A program made the position numbers and the translations under genes. This document shows positions 1 through 8,254 of a DNA stretch of 64,000 nt, piece after piece. This stretch comes from Lachnospiraceae bacterium UBA935. GTDB lineage: Bacteria; Bacillota; Clostridia; Lachnospirales; Lachnospiraceae. How positions within the stretch are numbered: the stretch's first letter is position 1; the number at the start of each line of letters is the position of its first letter. The DNA lies in the NCBI GenBank assembly GCA_002293525.1, contig DBDJ01000024.1:55170-119169 (forward strand). Reading direction: 5' to 3'. The notes beneath the pieces are model-generated. The model saw only the letters and a list, made by a program, of their open reading frames with translations, ran no database searches and was not told the origin of the DNA.

Positions 1-92
1 CCCGGTTTTACATGCTGGAACTCAATGATCTGATAGACACTGTTTTCATATTCTATCGTAAGACCGTTTCTGAAATCACCTGCGGAAATCAT
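1..92 (-). CDS. efp: Elongation factor P, N-terminal part (cut by window edge)
   Basis: The minus strand opens with ATG at 92 behind a strong AGGAGGA ribosome binding site (101-107) and reads MISAGDFRNGLTIEYE, then an IIEFQHVKPG block. This is the start of the KOW-like domain I of EF-P, which carries the modified residue loop that rescues ribosomes stalled at polyproline. Only about 30 residues lie in the window. In Clostridia efp often follows aroQ, and here aroQ is the next conserved gene upstream. A pepP peptidase gene that often sits between them is absent. Confidence 0.93.
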   Translation of the reverse strand, partial: MISAGDFRNGLTIEYENSVYQIIEFQHVKP

Positions 93-227
93 ATTTTGCT
101 TCCTCCTATTGTGTTCACCATTTAATTCTTTATTAGTTTATAATATATCACTGACTATTTCAACCTTTTTTTATTTAGAATTATTTTCTCTGTAAGCTGT
201 TTGCTACTGTTCACTGTTCGCTCCTGT

Positions 228-293
228 TCACTCCCTAATGACATATCATTAAGTTTAATAGAAAAGAGAGCAGGGGGAGGGCTCGGGGGCCGG
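228..293 (+). repeat. GC-rich dispersed repeat, copy A
   Basis: Positions 261-293 match the reverse complement of 40699-40731 perfectly over 33 bases (core GGGGGAGGGCTCGGGGGCC). Weaker similarity extends leftward through 228-260, which corresponds to 40732-40765. The 12-base core GGGGGAGGGCTC also occurs at 24958-24969. This fits a decayed small repeat family rather than a gene. Confidence 0.8.
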
Positions 294-305
294 GTTTTCA
301 AACCA

Positions 306-336
306 TCCAGTTGGAATACCAAATAGTCAGATTGCC
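306..336 (+). repeat. Dispersed repeat module shared with 38188-38218
   Basis: TCCAGTTGGAATACC at 306-320 is identical to 38188-38202, and the next 16 bases match with about four differences, ending in ATTGCC. At the 38.2 kb site the module borders a large inverted-repeat element, so this may be a fragment of a related element. Confidence 0.6.
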
Positions 337-426
337 CGGGGAGCCAGTTAGTTGATGGCAAGGATTAATCTCGATTTAACAAATATGCGCACTTGCACTT
401 TAAGAAATGCCGTATTTCACTTATCC

Positions 427-558
427 CTAATTCATGAGACTAACAAAAACACCTGTCACCAGACTGGTCATCAGTCCCGCCAATAGACTTCGCAGAATGC
501 TGCTATTTCTATCATCAATATCATAGTCTGCCTCGTCGGTTGTATTCGCCCACCTCAT
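427..558 (-). CDS. Possible 43-residue small membrane protein
   Basis: An ATG at 558, eight bases past the aroQ stop codon, opens a 43-codon frame ending TAG at 427-429. The N-terminal half is acidic and polar (MRWANTTDEADYDIDDRN). The C-terminal half is one hydrophobic segment (SILRSLLAGLMTSLVTGVFV). The ribosome binding site is weak, so translation would rely on coupling to aroQ. I recognise no family. The amphipathic layout and position argue for a gene; its shortness argues against. Confidence 0.35.
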   Translation of the reverse strand: MRWANTTDEADYDIDDRNSSILRSLLAGLMTSLVTGVFVSLMN

Positions 559-565
559 AACGAAA

Positions 566-994
566 TCAAGCCTGGATGAGATAATCAATCGCCATAAGAT
601 AACCTTCCAGTCCTTGGCCGCAGATCATTTTATCGCAGGCTGGCTGCGTAACCGAAATCCGCCGGAACTCTTCGCGCCCGGTAATATCGGAAATGTGAAC
701 TTCCACCTTAGGAATCGTCATTGCCGCAAGCGCATCGCGGATGGCATAGCTATAATGGCTGTAGGCGCCGGGATTAATGACAATCCCTTCGGTTCCGTCA
801 AAATACGCATCCTGGATGCGGTCAATAATCGCCCCTTCATGGTTGCTCTGGAATACTTCTATTTCGGCATCTGACGTTCGGCCTTTTTCGCCGATCATTC
901 CCAACAGATGCTGATAGTCTGCAGTTCCGTAGATGTCCTTTTCCCGGATCCCCAGAAAATTAAGATTGGGGCCGTTGATGACCAGAATTTTCAT
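566..994 (-). CDS. aroQ: 3-dehydroquinate dehydratase, type II
   Basis: The 142-residue protein is full length for type II dehydroquinases, which convert 3-dehydroquinate to 3-dehydroshikimate in the shikimate pathway. It shows INGPNLNFLGIRE at the N-terminus, the catalytic Tyr in the DIYG loop near residue 22, NPGAYSHYS near 75-83 and the VEVHISDI...REEFRRIS block with the active-site His and Arg. ATG at 994 follows AAAGGAG. The leader carrying this ribosome binding site is duplicated (997-1043). It lies downstream of aroEK, so three pathway steps are encoded together. Confidence 0.96.
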   Translation of the reverse strand: MKILVINGPNLNFLGIREKDIYGTADYQHLLGMIGEKGRTSDAEIEVFQSNHEGAIIDRIQDAYFDGTEGIVINPGAYSHYSYAIRDALAAMTIPKVEVHISDITGREEFRRISVTQPACDKMICGQGLEGYLMAIDYLIQA

Positions 995-996
995 AT

Positions 997-1043
997 TACC
1001 CTCGCTCCTTTTCCACTTTTTACCCTAACTCCTTTTCCACTTT
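997..1043 (-). repeat. Tandem duplication of the aroQ leader including its ribosome binding site
   Basis: TACCCT..CTCCTTTTCCACTTT occurs at 997-1019 and again at 1021-1043, with 21 of 23 bases identical and a 24-bp period. On the minus strand each copy carries AAAAGGAG, so aroQ has two consecutive Shine-Dalgarno sequences; only the proximal one is correctly spaced from ATG. Confidence 0.85.
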
Positions 1044-1072
1044 GTCAGGAAACGTAATGCATCAGTGTTTCC

Positions 1073-2464
1073 TTAGCATTCCCGCTCAGTGATGGCCGTT
1101 ACAATTTCCTCCACGATCGCCGCTTTGTCTTTCCCGTCCGTATCAATGACGATATCCGCTGTCTCTTCGTAGACCGGAACACGCAGTTCCATCAGCTGTT
1201 TGATTTTGTTCAGCGTATCGCCGCCTCTCAGCAACGGCCTGCTATCGTCATCCCGAAGCCGCTGCATCACCTCTTCGGACGAGACCCGCAGATAAATCAC
1301 GGTCCCAAGCTGACGCAGCAACAAGCGGTTCTCGGCCTTCATGGGCAGGCCGCCGCCGGTGGCAATGATGCTTTTCTGCTGACCGTCCAGCAGCTTCTTA
1401 AGGCTTTCTGTTTCCAGCTGCCGGAAAAAGTCCTCGCCTTCCGCTGCAAAGATCTGCGTTATAGTGCGGCCTTCAAGCTGTTCGATCCAGCTGTCGGTAT
1501 CAATCAGTTCTGTCTTTTGCCGTCTGGCAAGCTGTTTCCCTATTACGGTTTTGCCGCTTCCCATAAAACCGATCAGTACCAAATTATGACTGGGCTCCGA
1601 CTCCGACATGCTTCGTAAATTTTCATAAACCCTGCCGATAACGGCTTCCGGCACCGTAATCCCGTTCCACAATTCATAAGCGATAACAGCCTGATATAAC
1701 AGCATCTTTAAACCGTTGTAAGCCTTACCGCCGGCCTTTCGCACCTGTTTCATGAACTTCGTGTCAGACGGCCGATAGACCATATCATATCCGGTATGGA
1801 TCCTGACATAAAAATCAGGATCTTCAATAACCGCCCGCCCGCTTTCAGGATAAAGCCCGACGCTGGTCGCCTGAAGCGCCAGAAAGCTTTTCTGCGGCAG
1901 CTTATGATAATCTTCCAGTGCCATACCTTCAGCCCAGTCCCGGCCATATGAAGCGTTGACCTCGGCAGCCAGCCGGTCGGCATTTTCCTTCGAGCGGTTC
2001 AGGATGACCAGCGAAGCGGCTCCCTGATCGGCGCACAAAAAGGCCGCCGCCCTGGCCGCGCCGCCGGCTCCGAGCAGCAGAACGTCTGCTTCCGCAATCC
2101 GGATATCCTCGCTTATCAAAGCCCGATGCAAGCCTTCGATGTCGGTATTATATCCGGCATAGCCGCTTTGCTCCCTGACCAGCGTATTGACCGCACCCAT
2201 CCGGGCCGCTGCTGCATCCGTCCGTTCCAAAAACGGTATCACGGTATTTTTATAAGGAACCGTCACGTTCATCCCGCCGATGCCCAGCCCAAAGGCTCCG
2301 CGCACCGCCGCGCCCAGTCCGTCCACTAAAACCGGAAACGGGACATAGGCCAGATTGTGCCCCAGAGCTTCCGCCAGCGTATTGTGGATCAGCGGGGACA
2401 GCGTATGCTCCACGGGATTACCGATCAGTCCGTATACTTTCGTTTTTCCGTTTATCACTGTCAT
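1073..2464 (-). CDS. aroE-aroK: Shikimate dehydrogenase / shikimate kinase fusion
   Basis: This bifunctional protein of about 463 residues would perform consecutive pathway steps: NADPH reduction of dehydroshikimate, then ATP phosphorylation of shikimate. The N-terminal ~290 residues are AroE, with NVTVPYK (catalytic Lys), GAVNTLV, GYNTDIEG and the nucleotide loop LLGAGGAARA. The C-terminal ~165 residues are AroK, with Walker A GFMGSGKT, the DTD substrate motif, FR and GGG. I choose ATG 2464 rather than an upstream ATG at 2503 because AGGAG sits five bases before it and its ATGA overlaps the stop of the yqeG-like gene, suggesting translational coupling. Confidence 0.95.
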   Translation of the reverse strand: MTVINGKTKVYGLIGNPVEHTLSPLIHNTLAEALGHNLAYVPFPVLVDGLGAAVRGAFGLGIGGMNVTVPYKNTVIPFLERTDAAAARMGAVNTLVREQSGYAGYNTDIEGLHRALISEDIRIAEADVLLLGAGGAARAAAFLCADQGAASLVILNRSKENADRLAAEVNASYGRDWAEGMALEDYHKLPQKSFLALQATSVGLYPESGRAVIEDPDFYVRIHTGYDMVYRPSDTKFMKQVRKAGGKAYNGLKMLLYQAVIAYELWNGITVPEAVIGRVYENLRSMSESEPSHNLVLIGFMGSGKTVIGKQLARRQKTELIDTDSWIEQLEGRTITQIFAAEGEDFFRQLETESLKKLLDGQQKSIIATGGGLPMKAENRLLLRQLGTVIYLRVSSEEVMQRLRDDDSRPLLRGGDTLNKIKQLMELRVPVYEETADIVIDTDGKDKAAIVEEIVTAITEREC

Positions 2465-3000
2465 TCTGACTCCTGCATATATATCCTGTTTTCTCTTTTG
2501 CATTTTCTCTTATAAAAATACAGCACCACTTTTTCCAGATAGCGCTTCAGAACAATCTGGATTTCTTCTTTTTTATCAATCGGCCGGACCAGATAGCTCA
2601 AGAGGCCGGCCCTTCTGGCCCCCCATACATCAGTAAAAATCTGGTCTCCCACAAATAAGGTGTCGCTCCGGTCAGTCCCCATCATCGTCATGGCCTTCCG
2701 GTAGTTCTTGGCCGACGGCTTGGCCGCCTTGTAAATATAGCCGCTGCCCACTGCATCGCTAAACAGTTTTACCCGCGGCTCTTTATTATTGGACAGGATC
2801 ACGGTTCCGAATCCGATGTCCCGAAGCCGCAGGAACAGCTCCACGCTCCTGTCATCTGCCGGTGCCCCGTGCTCCACCAAAGTATTGTCAATGTCAAAAA
2901 TGATCCCGCGGTAACCTTCCTCATACAGCTTCCCGAACGGAATCCGGTAGGTGGAAGCAAAATAATGGTCAGGATATAAGCTTTCAAATATTGCCGGCAT
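2461..3000 (-). CDS. yqeG: YqeG-type HAD-superfamily phosphatase
   Basis: The 179-residue product has the HAD nucleophile motif IIFDIDNTLVEH, motif II ILSNN, the conserved Lys region (KAAKPSAKNYRKA) and motif III VGDQIFTDVWGARRAG. This matches the YqeG/YrfG family of Firmicutes, whose substrate is not firmly known. ATG 3000 is preceded by AGAAGGGA. The open frame extends upstream, but that extension overlaps the preceding ABC gene and lacks homology-like content. It overlaps aroEK by ATGA. YqeG genes commonly neighbour shikimate genes in Clostridia. Confidence 0.9.
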   Translation of the reverse strand: MPAIFESLYPDHYFASTYRIPFGKLYEEGYRGIIFDIDNTLVEHGAPADDRSVELFLRLRDIGFGTVILSNNKEPRVKLFSDAVGSGYIYKAAKPSAKNYRKAMTMMGTDRSDTLFVGDQIFTDVWGARRAGLLSYLVRPIDKKEEIQIVLKRYLEKVVLYFYKRKCKRENRIYMQESE

Positions 3001-3092
3001 ATCGTCCCTTCTGCTAAATAATCTTTTTTTAGAGTATACCATTGAACAGCAAAGTTGTATATATAAAAGTTGACAAGAAAGCGGCTTGAAAG

Positions 3093-3854
3093 TTAGAGCG
3101 GCTCCAGGCCGGCGGCACGCAGCAGTGCTTTCGTATAATCGGTCACTGGGGAAAAGATGACTTCTGAACAAGGGCCTTCTTCGCAGATTGCGCCGTCGTT
3201 CAGGATCAGGATGCGTTCACACATCTGATAGATTACCCGCAGATCATGGGAAATAAACAGGATTGACAGCCCCATTTCTTCATGCAGCGTAAGCAGCAGG
3301 TTCAGTATCTGGGACTGAATCGTCACGTCCAGGGCGGAAATCGGCTCATCGGCTATCAGCAGCCGCGGTTTCAGCATCAGGGCGGCGGCGATACCGACGC
3401 GCTGCCGCTGACCGCCGGAAAGCTGGCGGGGATAGCGCTCTGCCAGTTTTTCCTCCAGGCCCACTTTATGAAGCATCTGCATGACTTTTTCCTGGCGTTC
3501 TGCTTTGCTGAAGCCGCCTGCAAGCCGCAGCGGCTCTTCCAGGATCCAGTTAATCTTGCGGGACGGATTCAAGGAGCCGTAAGGATCTTGAAATACCATC
3601 TGCGGACGCGACGAGTAATGAAGGATTTCTCCGTGATAATCCTTATGAATCCCCAGCAGGGTCTTGACAAGCGTCGATTTGCCGCTGCCGCTCTCTCCGA
3701 CCAGGCCCAGGATTTCCCCTTCCTGCATGGAAAAAGAAATATCATATAGGATCTGCCGGCGGCTTCCCCCTTTGGTGCCGCGCTCCCTGTAGAAGGCATT
3801 GAGGTTTTTTACCGTCAGGATGGCTTGGCCCGGCTTATCTTCTTTATTTTTCAT
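3093..3854 (-). CDS. dppF: Oligopeptide ABC transporter ATP-binding protein (DppF/OppF type)
   Basis: A 253-residue ATPase with Walker A GESGSGKST, Q-loop MVFQDPYGSLNP, signature LSGGQRQRVGIA, Walker B LLIADEPISALD and switch His ISHDL. The DPYGSLNP Q-loop and the C-terminal extension are typical of the OppF/DppF half of peptide importers. The start follows AAGGAG. It is the last transporter gene of the operon and pairs with the DppD-type ATPase directly upstream. Substrate specificity cannot be read from the sequence. Confidence 0.93.
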   Translation of the reverse strand: MKNKEDKPGQAILTVKNLNAFYRERGTKGGSRRQILYDISFSMQEGEILGLVGESGSGKSTLVKTLLGIHKDYHGEILHYSSRPQMVFQDPYGSLNPSRKINWILEEPLRLAGGFSKAERQEKVMQMLHKVGLEEKLAERYPRQLSGGQRQRVGIAAALMLKPRLLIADEPISALDVTIQSQILNLLLTLHEEMGLSILFISHDLRVIYQMCERILILNDGAICEEGPCSEVIFSPVTDYTKALLRAAGLEPL

Positions 3855-3875
3855 CGGAGTTCTCCTTAATACGCA

Positions 3876-4700
3876 CTAGCTGAGCGTGACTGTAGGCATC
3901 GTCGGTATCGTCGGGATGGCAGCAATCAGTTTCTTGGTATACTCCTCTTGCGGGCGATGGAAAATATCCTCGACCGGCCCGCTTTCCCTGACATAGCCGC
4001 CCTGCATGACCAGCACCCGTTCGCATAGGCGCGCCACCAGGCTTAAGTCATGGGAAATAAAGAGAATAGCGGTGTTTTTTTCCCGGTTGATCCGTTTCAG
4101 CAGTTCCATGATCTGGGACTGGACGGTGACATCCAATGCCGTTGTGGGCTCATCGGCTATCAGAATCTGCGGCTCGCAGATCATCGCGGCTGCCAGCATG
4201 ACCCGCTGGCGCATCCCGCCGGAAAGCTCGTGCGGATACTGGCGGTAGACTCTTTTCGGGTCGGCCAGTTCGACGTCATCGAGCATCTGAATGGTCTTTT
4301 CATATCTTTGTTCTTTGGAAAGACGGGTGTGGATCCGTAAGCTTTCCTCCACCTGCCAGCCGACCCGCTTGACCGGGTTCAAGGATGACATCGGCTCCTG
4401 AAAGACAATGGCGATATCATTGCCTTGAAACTGCCGCAGCACGCTTCGGGGACAGGTAAGGAGATCCTGGCCGGCAAAAAGAATCTCGCCTTTTTTCTGC
4501 ATATCATGTCGCCGGAGCAGGCCGGCGATGGCAAGGGCGCACATGGATTTGCCGGAGCCGGATTCGCCGACGATGCCGACGATCTCTCCGGGATATAAGT
4601 CCATCTCGAAATCATATACTACCGTTTCCGGCACCAGCACGTCATGAAATTCAATATTGAGACCGTGTACCTGCAAAAGAGGTCTGTCTTGCTTCATCAT
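3876..4700 (-). CDS. dppD: Oligopeptide ABC transporter ATP-binding protein (DppD/OppD type)
   Basis: Walker A GESGSGKS, IVFQEPMSSLNP, signature LSGGMRQRVMLA, Walker B LIADEPTTALD and ISHDL identify a DppD-family ATPase of 274 residues. ATG 4700 (followed by a second ATG) has AGGAAG nine bases upstream. A TTG at 4721 would extend the frame but lies inside an array of short repeats. The C-terminus is odd: a Thr/Ile/Pro repeat (AAIPTIPTMPTVTLS) replaces the usual Cys-bearing tail of DppD, so an iron-sulfur-like C-terminal motif is not seen. Confidence 0.93.
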   Translation of the reverse strand: MMKQDRPLLQVHGLNIEFHDVLVPETVVYDFEMDLYPGEIVGIVGESGSGKSMCALAIAGLLRRHDMQKKGEILFAGQDLLTCPRSVLRQFQGNDIAIVFQEPMSSLNPVKRVGWQVEESLRIHTRLSKEQRYEKTIQMLDDVELADPKRVYRQYPHELSGGMRQRVMLAAAMICEPQILIADEPTTALDVTVQSQIMELLKRINREKNTAILFISHDLSLVARLCERVLVMQGGYVRESGPVEDIFHRPQEEYTKKLIAAIPTIPTMPTVTLS

Positions 4701-4715
4701 GATTCTTGACTTCCT

Positions 4716-4800
4716 ATTCAAATTTCCTATTCAGATTTCCTATTCAAATATCCTATTCAGATTTCCTATTCTATTACCTATTCAATTTCCTATTCAAAAT
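4716..4800 (-). repeat. Tandem 13-14-bp repeats between dppC and dppD
   Basis: About six degenerate copies of TCCTATTCAGATT/TCCTATTCAAATT run from the end of dppC (its stop codon lies in the first unit) to the ribosome binding site of dppD. On the minus strand each unit reads GAATAGGAAAT, carrying both a TAG and an AGGAA ribosome-binding-like core. Confidence 0.85.
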
Positions 4801-5590
4801 GGTTCTGAATCCCTTCACTTAGCATACTGACCCCTAAGATAATCAGGATCAGCACGATGCCCGGAACCAGCGCCCCGGCCGGAGAGCGGAACAAATAGGC
4901 CTGGGCTTCTGCCAGCATCCGCCCCAGGCTGGCATCCGGCGGCTGTACCCCGATGCCCAGATAGCTCATGCCCGCTTCTGCCAGCACGGCATTGTTAAAG
5001 CCGATCATAATAGCGGACAGCAAGACCCCTAAGGTATTGGGGAGAATATGTATGAACATCAGGCGGAGCGGGCCGGCTCCCTGGAGCCGGGCATTGGTGA
5101 CATAGTCCATATTTTTATATTTGATGAACTCTCCCCTGACGATTCGGGCAAAGCTAGGGATAAAGGCGATTCCCAGCGCAATGATCATGTTATTTCTCCC
5201 GCTTCCCAGCAGGCTGATAAAAACCAGAGCCAGCAAAATGCTCGGAAATGCCAAGACCGCGTCAAGTATCCGCATGACGACTTCGTCGATAATGCCGCCG
5301 AAGTAACCGGTAAAAGCCCCTAAGATGACACCGAAGACGGTTCCCGCCAGCACCGTGCTGCCGGCCACGAACAATGTCGTCCGGCTGCCTTCCATCACCC
5401 GGCTCAGCAGATCCCGGCCGAAATTATCACAGCCCAGCCAGTGCCGGAACGAGAAGCCGGCAAACTTGGCGGCGGCATCCATCTCATTCGGGTCATAAGG
5501 CAGATAAAAAATACCAACCAGCATAAACAGAAACATCACTGCCGAAAGGCTCCCGCCGATTATTAAGCTGTAGTTTTTCTTGTTATACAT
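4790..5590 (-). CDS. dppC: Oligopeptide ABC transporter permease (DppC/OppC type)
   Basis: A membrane protein with about six hydrophobic segments. It has the DppC hallmarks GCDNFGRDLLSRVMEGSRTTL and the cytoplasmic EAA-type loop containing DYVTNARLQGAGPLRLMFIHILPN. The frame is open to an ATG at 5641, but that N-terminus is an 18-bp tandem repeat (ALIKRAALMKRTAL). I prefer ATG 5590 (MYNKKNYSLIIGG), which gives about 266 residues and a family-like N-terminus; ATG 5608 is equally plausible. Both have AGAGG nine bases upstream. Confidence 0.9.
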   Translation of the reverse strand: MYNKKNYSLIIGGSLSAVMFLFMLVGIFYLPYDPNEMDAAAKFAGFSFRHWLGCDNFGRDLLSRVMEGSRTTLFVAGSTVLAGTVFGVILGAFTGYFGGIIDEVVMRILDAVLAFPSILLALVFISLLGSGRNNMIIALGIAFIPSFARIVRGEFIKYKNMDYVTNARLQGAGPLRLMFIHILPNTLGVLLSAIMIGFNNAVLAEAGMSYLGIGVQPPDASLGRMLAEAQAYLFRSPAGALVPGIVLILIILGVSMLSEGIQNHFE

Positions 5591-5635
5591 AAGTGCTGTC
5601 CTCTTCATAAGTGCTGCCCTCTTTATAAGTGCTAG
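5588..5635 (-). repeat. 18-bp tandem repeat duplicating the dppC initiation site
   Basis: CATAAGTGCTGTCCTCTT (5588-5605) and CATAAGTGCTGCCCTCTT (5606-5623) are consecutive near-identical units, followed by a partial third. On the minus strand each unit is AAGAGGRCAGCACTTATG, a ribosome-binding sequence plus ATG in the same frame, so dppC has two equivalent in-frame starts. Confidence 0.85.
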
Positions 5636-5649
5636 CCGCATCGTACCGG

Positions 5650-6594
5650 TCAGCTCTTCATGCTGATCCTTGGGTCTACCAGGCCATAGATCAGGTCTAC
5701 CGCGATATTGACCATCAAAATCAGGAGCGTAATAGAGAGGATAATGGCCATCACCACCGGATGGTCGCGGTTGGAAATGGACGAAAGGAGAATCCGCCCC
5801 AGACCGGGAATCCCGAACACCTGCTCAATAATAATGCTTCCCGCAATCATGTCGGCAAGCGCCATCCCCAGAAAGGTGATCAGCGGTATCAAGGCATTTT
5901 TCAGCACATGGCTGTAAAGGACGGCCTTGGTAGTATTTCCTTTGCTATAGGCGGTCCTGGCATAATCCAGCCGTGCTTCCGACATGACCGTCCCGCGTAG
6001 CAGCTTGGCCGCCATAGCCGCTTTTGGAAGGGCTATCGCCAAGGCGGGGAAAATCAGATAGCCGATAAAGCCGGCCAGGCTGTCCTGATAAGAAACATAG
6101 CCGCCGGGTACAAAAAGCCGCAAAATCAGACCGAACACCAAGGTAATAAGTAAACCGGCAAAAAAGGGCGGCACCGACATAATGACCTGATTGAGGGCCA
6201 TAGCCACCCGCTCGGCCGGCCGGCCGGCGTGCCTTGCCGCAAAAAGCCCCAGCGGAACCGCGATCAGGACAATAAAAAGAAACGCCAGCAAAGTCAGCGT
6301 CATGGTGATCGGGATCTTATCCGCTACCATCTCGCTGACCGGTATCTGATAACTGTAGGAAATACCCATGTCGCCCGTCACAAAGCCCATGAGCCATGAA
6401 CCGTACTGTTCCCAAAAGGGGCGGTCCAGCCCCAGTTCCTGCCGCAGGGCGGCCAGCCGTTCCGGAGTTGCCTGCGTTCCCAGCATCGCTGTCGCCGGGT
6501 CGCCGGAAATCAGATGAAAGGACAAGAAGACAAAAAATGAGACCGCAAATAAAGTAATCAGCAACGTCATGATTTTTTTACCGGCATATCTCAT
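5650..6594 (-). CDS. dppB: Oligopeptide ABC transporter permease (DppB/OppB type)
   Basis: A 314-residue permease with an N-terminal membrane segment, the family motif FHLISGDPATAMLG, the AALRQELGLDRPFWEQYGSWL region and six predicted membrane spans. The EAA loop is SEARLDYARTAYSKG...HVLKNALIPLIT. I choose ATG 6594 because GGGAG lies five bases upstream; the ATG at 6606 forms part of that leader. It forms the heterodimeric channel with DppC, which starts about 60 bases downstream. Confidence 0.93.
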   Translation of the reverse strand: MRYAGKKIMTLLITLFAVSFFVFLSFHLISGDPATAMLGTQATPERLAALRQELGLDRPFWEQYGSWLMGFVTGDMGISYSYQIPVSEMVADKIPITMTLTLLAFLFIVLIAVPLGLFAARHAGRPAERVAMALNQVIMSVPPFFAGLLITLVFGLILRLFVPGGYVSYQDSLAGFIGYLIFPALAIALPKAAMAAKLLRGTVMSEARLDYARTAYSKGNTTKAVLYSHVLKNALIPLITFLGMALADMIAGSIIIEQVFGIPGLGRILLSSISNRDHPVVMAIILSITLLILMVNIAVDLIYGLVDPRISMKS

Positions 6595-6682
6595 TTTTGC
6601 TCCCATCTGCCTGCTATACGGGCTTTCCCTTCGGTATAAAAATAAAAGCTGTGCTAATGCTGCCTATCATTATAATAAGGTA

Positions 6683-8206
6683 TTACTCTTCCGCCGAGAC
6701 GATATACAGCTTGGCGATATCCTGGACATAAAGCGGATAGAACTCATAGCCGCCGAAGTTTTTATTGAGAGCCACAAACTCCGGGAGATCTTGGATATAG
6801 ACATTTGCCGCGTCTTCCGCCAGGATTCTTTCGCACTCCTTATAGTAGGCCGTCTTTGCCAGATCGTCGGTGCTTCCCGCCGCATTGGCAAAAGCCAGGT
6901 CATACTCGGCATTGTCATAGCTGATAAAATTGCTGGGCGAAGCCGAGGTAAAACGTTCCAGCAGGGCTCTGGCCGTCAGGCTGGCGGCATCGACACCGAT
7001 CACCGTCGTTTCATACTGGTGCCCCGCATATACGTCACTGAGCCAGCTTTCCCATTCGATCAGCTCAATCTTGGCCTCGATGCCGACCGCTTTGAACTGT
7101 TCTACCAGTACCTGGGCGGTATCGACATGCTGCGGATAGTTGGACGGGACGGTAATGGTAAAGGAAAATCCGTCCGCGTATCCGGCTTCGGCAAGCAGCT
7201 GCTTGGATTTCTCCACATCCTGCTCGTAGACGTCTTTCAGCTCTTCCATGTAATATTTTTGAAAGGAAGGGAACATGCTGCTGCCGATCTCGGTTCCCTT
7301 GCCGTCCGATACCATCTCCATGATCTCAGCCGGCTCGATGGCATAGCACAAGGCCTGGCGGACCCGCACATCGTCAAAGGGGGCTACGTCGTGATTCAGA
7401 TAAAGGGCCTGAACCAGGTTCATCGAACCCTCCATCACCGCAAAACGGTCGGACAATTCAGCCGCCTGGGCGGCCGGCAGCCGCGCATACATATCGATGG
7501 AGCCGCCCTCCAGATCCATCAGGAGGGTATCGGCATTGGGGCATATCTTAAAGACGACGTTCTTGATATTGGCCTTTTCTCCCCAGTAATCTTCAAACCG
7601 TTCAACTATGAAGTTCTCCTGCGGGGACCGGGAGACATAGCGGTAAGGACCCGTTCCGACCGGGTTGGTGGCCGGTGAAGCATTGGCGGCGGGAAGTATC
7701 GCCGTTGTCATGGAAGCCAGGAATTCCGTATCCGGCTCTTTCAGGCGGATCTCCACGGTTGCCGCATCGGCGATGACGACTTCCGCAACATTAGAATACG
7801 CCGCTACCAGCGGGGCTCCGCTTCCGGCATCGGCGCATTTATCAATCGAAAACTTTACATCCTCTGCCGTGACCGTGCTGCCGTCATGAAACTTGACTCC
7901 TTCTCGTAATTCAAACGTGTAAACCATGCCGTCTTCCGATATGGTGAAGTCACTTGCCACTGCAGGGATAAAACTACCGTCGCTTGCGGGCTTGACCAGC
8001 CCTTCAAACAAGTTGAACAATACCTCTTTAGTTCCTGCCGCCACCGCTCTGTGGGGGTCAAGACTGTCTTCCAGATCCTGAGGTATACCGACAGTAATAA
8101 GAGATTCTTCATCACCTTTCTTATCACCTGAGCAGCCGCTCAGTGCAATAGCAAGTGCTGTCAGCACCATGATCGAAAAGACGGCTTTCCTTTCTTTTCT
8201 TTTCAT
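6683..8206 (-). CDS. dppA: Oligopeptide-binding lipoprotein of ABC importer (SBP family 5)
   Basis: The 507-residue protein starts with a lipoprotein signal peptide (MKRKERK, hydrophobic core, ALSGC lipobox) and has the family 5 signature regions FTISEDGMVYTFELREGVKFHDGSTVTAEDV and GTGPYRY. ATG 8206 follows AAAGGAACAGTAAAC; the frame extends 11 codons further without a better site. It would capture peptides outside the membrane and deliver them to DppBC. It is the first gene of the dpp operon behind the promoter at 8255-8283. Confidence 0.94.
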   Translation of the reverse strand: MKRKERKAVFSIMVLTALAIALSGCSGDKKGDEESLITVGIPQDLEDSLDPHRAVAAGTKEVLFNLFEGLVKPASDGSFIPAVASDFTISEDGMVYTFELREGVKFHDGSTVTAEDVKFSIDKCADAGSGAPLVAAYSNVAEVVIADAATVEIRLKEPDTEFLASMTTAILPAANASPATNPVGTGPYRYVSRSPQENFIVERFEDYWGEKANIKNVVFKICPNADTLLMDLEGGSIDMYARLPAAQAAELSDRFAVMEGSMNLVQALYLNHDVAPFDDVRVRQALCYAIEPAEIMEMVSDGKGTEIGSSMFPSFQKYYMEELKDVYEQDVEKSKQLLAEAGYADGFSFTITVPSNYPQHVDTAQVLVEQFKAVGIEAKIELIEWESWLSDVYAGHQYETTVIGVDAASLTARALLERFTSASPSNFISYDNAEYDLAFANAAGSTDDLAKTAYYKECERILAEDAANVYIQDLPEFVALNKNFGGYEFYPLYVQDIAKLYIVSAEE

Positions 8207-8254
8207 GTTTACTGTTCCTTTCTTCTTACCTGATATCATATTTAGTTTTGCTTT

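Larger units (their letters stand above)
93..426. other. Intergenic region with two dispersed repeat modules
   Basis: No convincing gene is seen between efp and the small ORF at 427-558. An open frame at 155-361 encodes a Pro-rich, compositionally odd peptide and overlaps the repeats, so I do not call it. The stretch holds two repeat modules (228-293 and 306-336) that recur near 40.7 kb and 38.2 kb. Confidence 0.6.

Noticed and set aside
155..361. 68-codon frame on the minus strand
   Set aside because: Overlaps two dispersed repeat modules; Pro-rich and without a clear ribosome binding site.
997..1043. MraZ boxes upstream of aroQ (two AAAGTGG copies)
   Set aside because: Spacing is 24 bp, not 10 bp, and the copies come from a leader duplication.
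4001..4350. Overlapping plus-strand frames within dppD
   Set aside because: Shadows of the ABC ATPase; its Walker and signature motifs are intact on the minus strand.
6569..7678. 369-codon open frame on the plus strand
   Set aside because: Antisense to dppA and the dppB start; no recognisable features.
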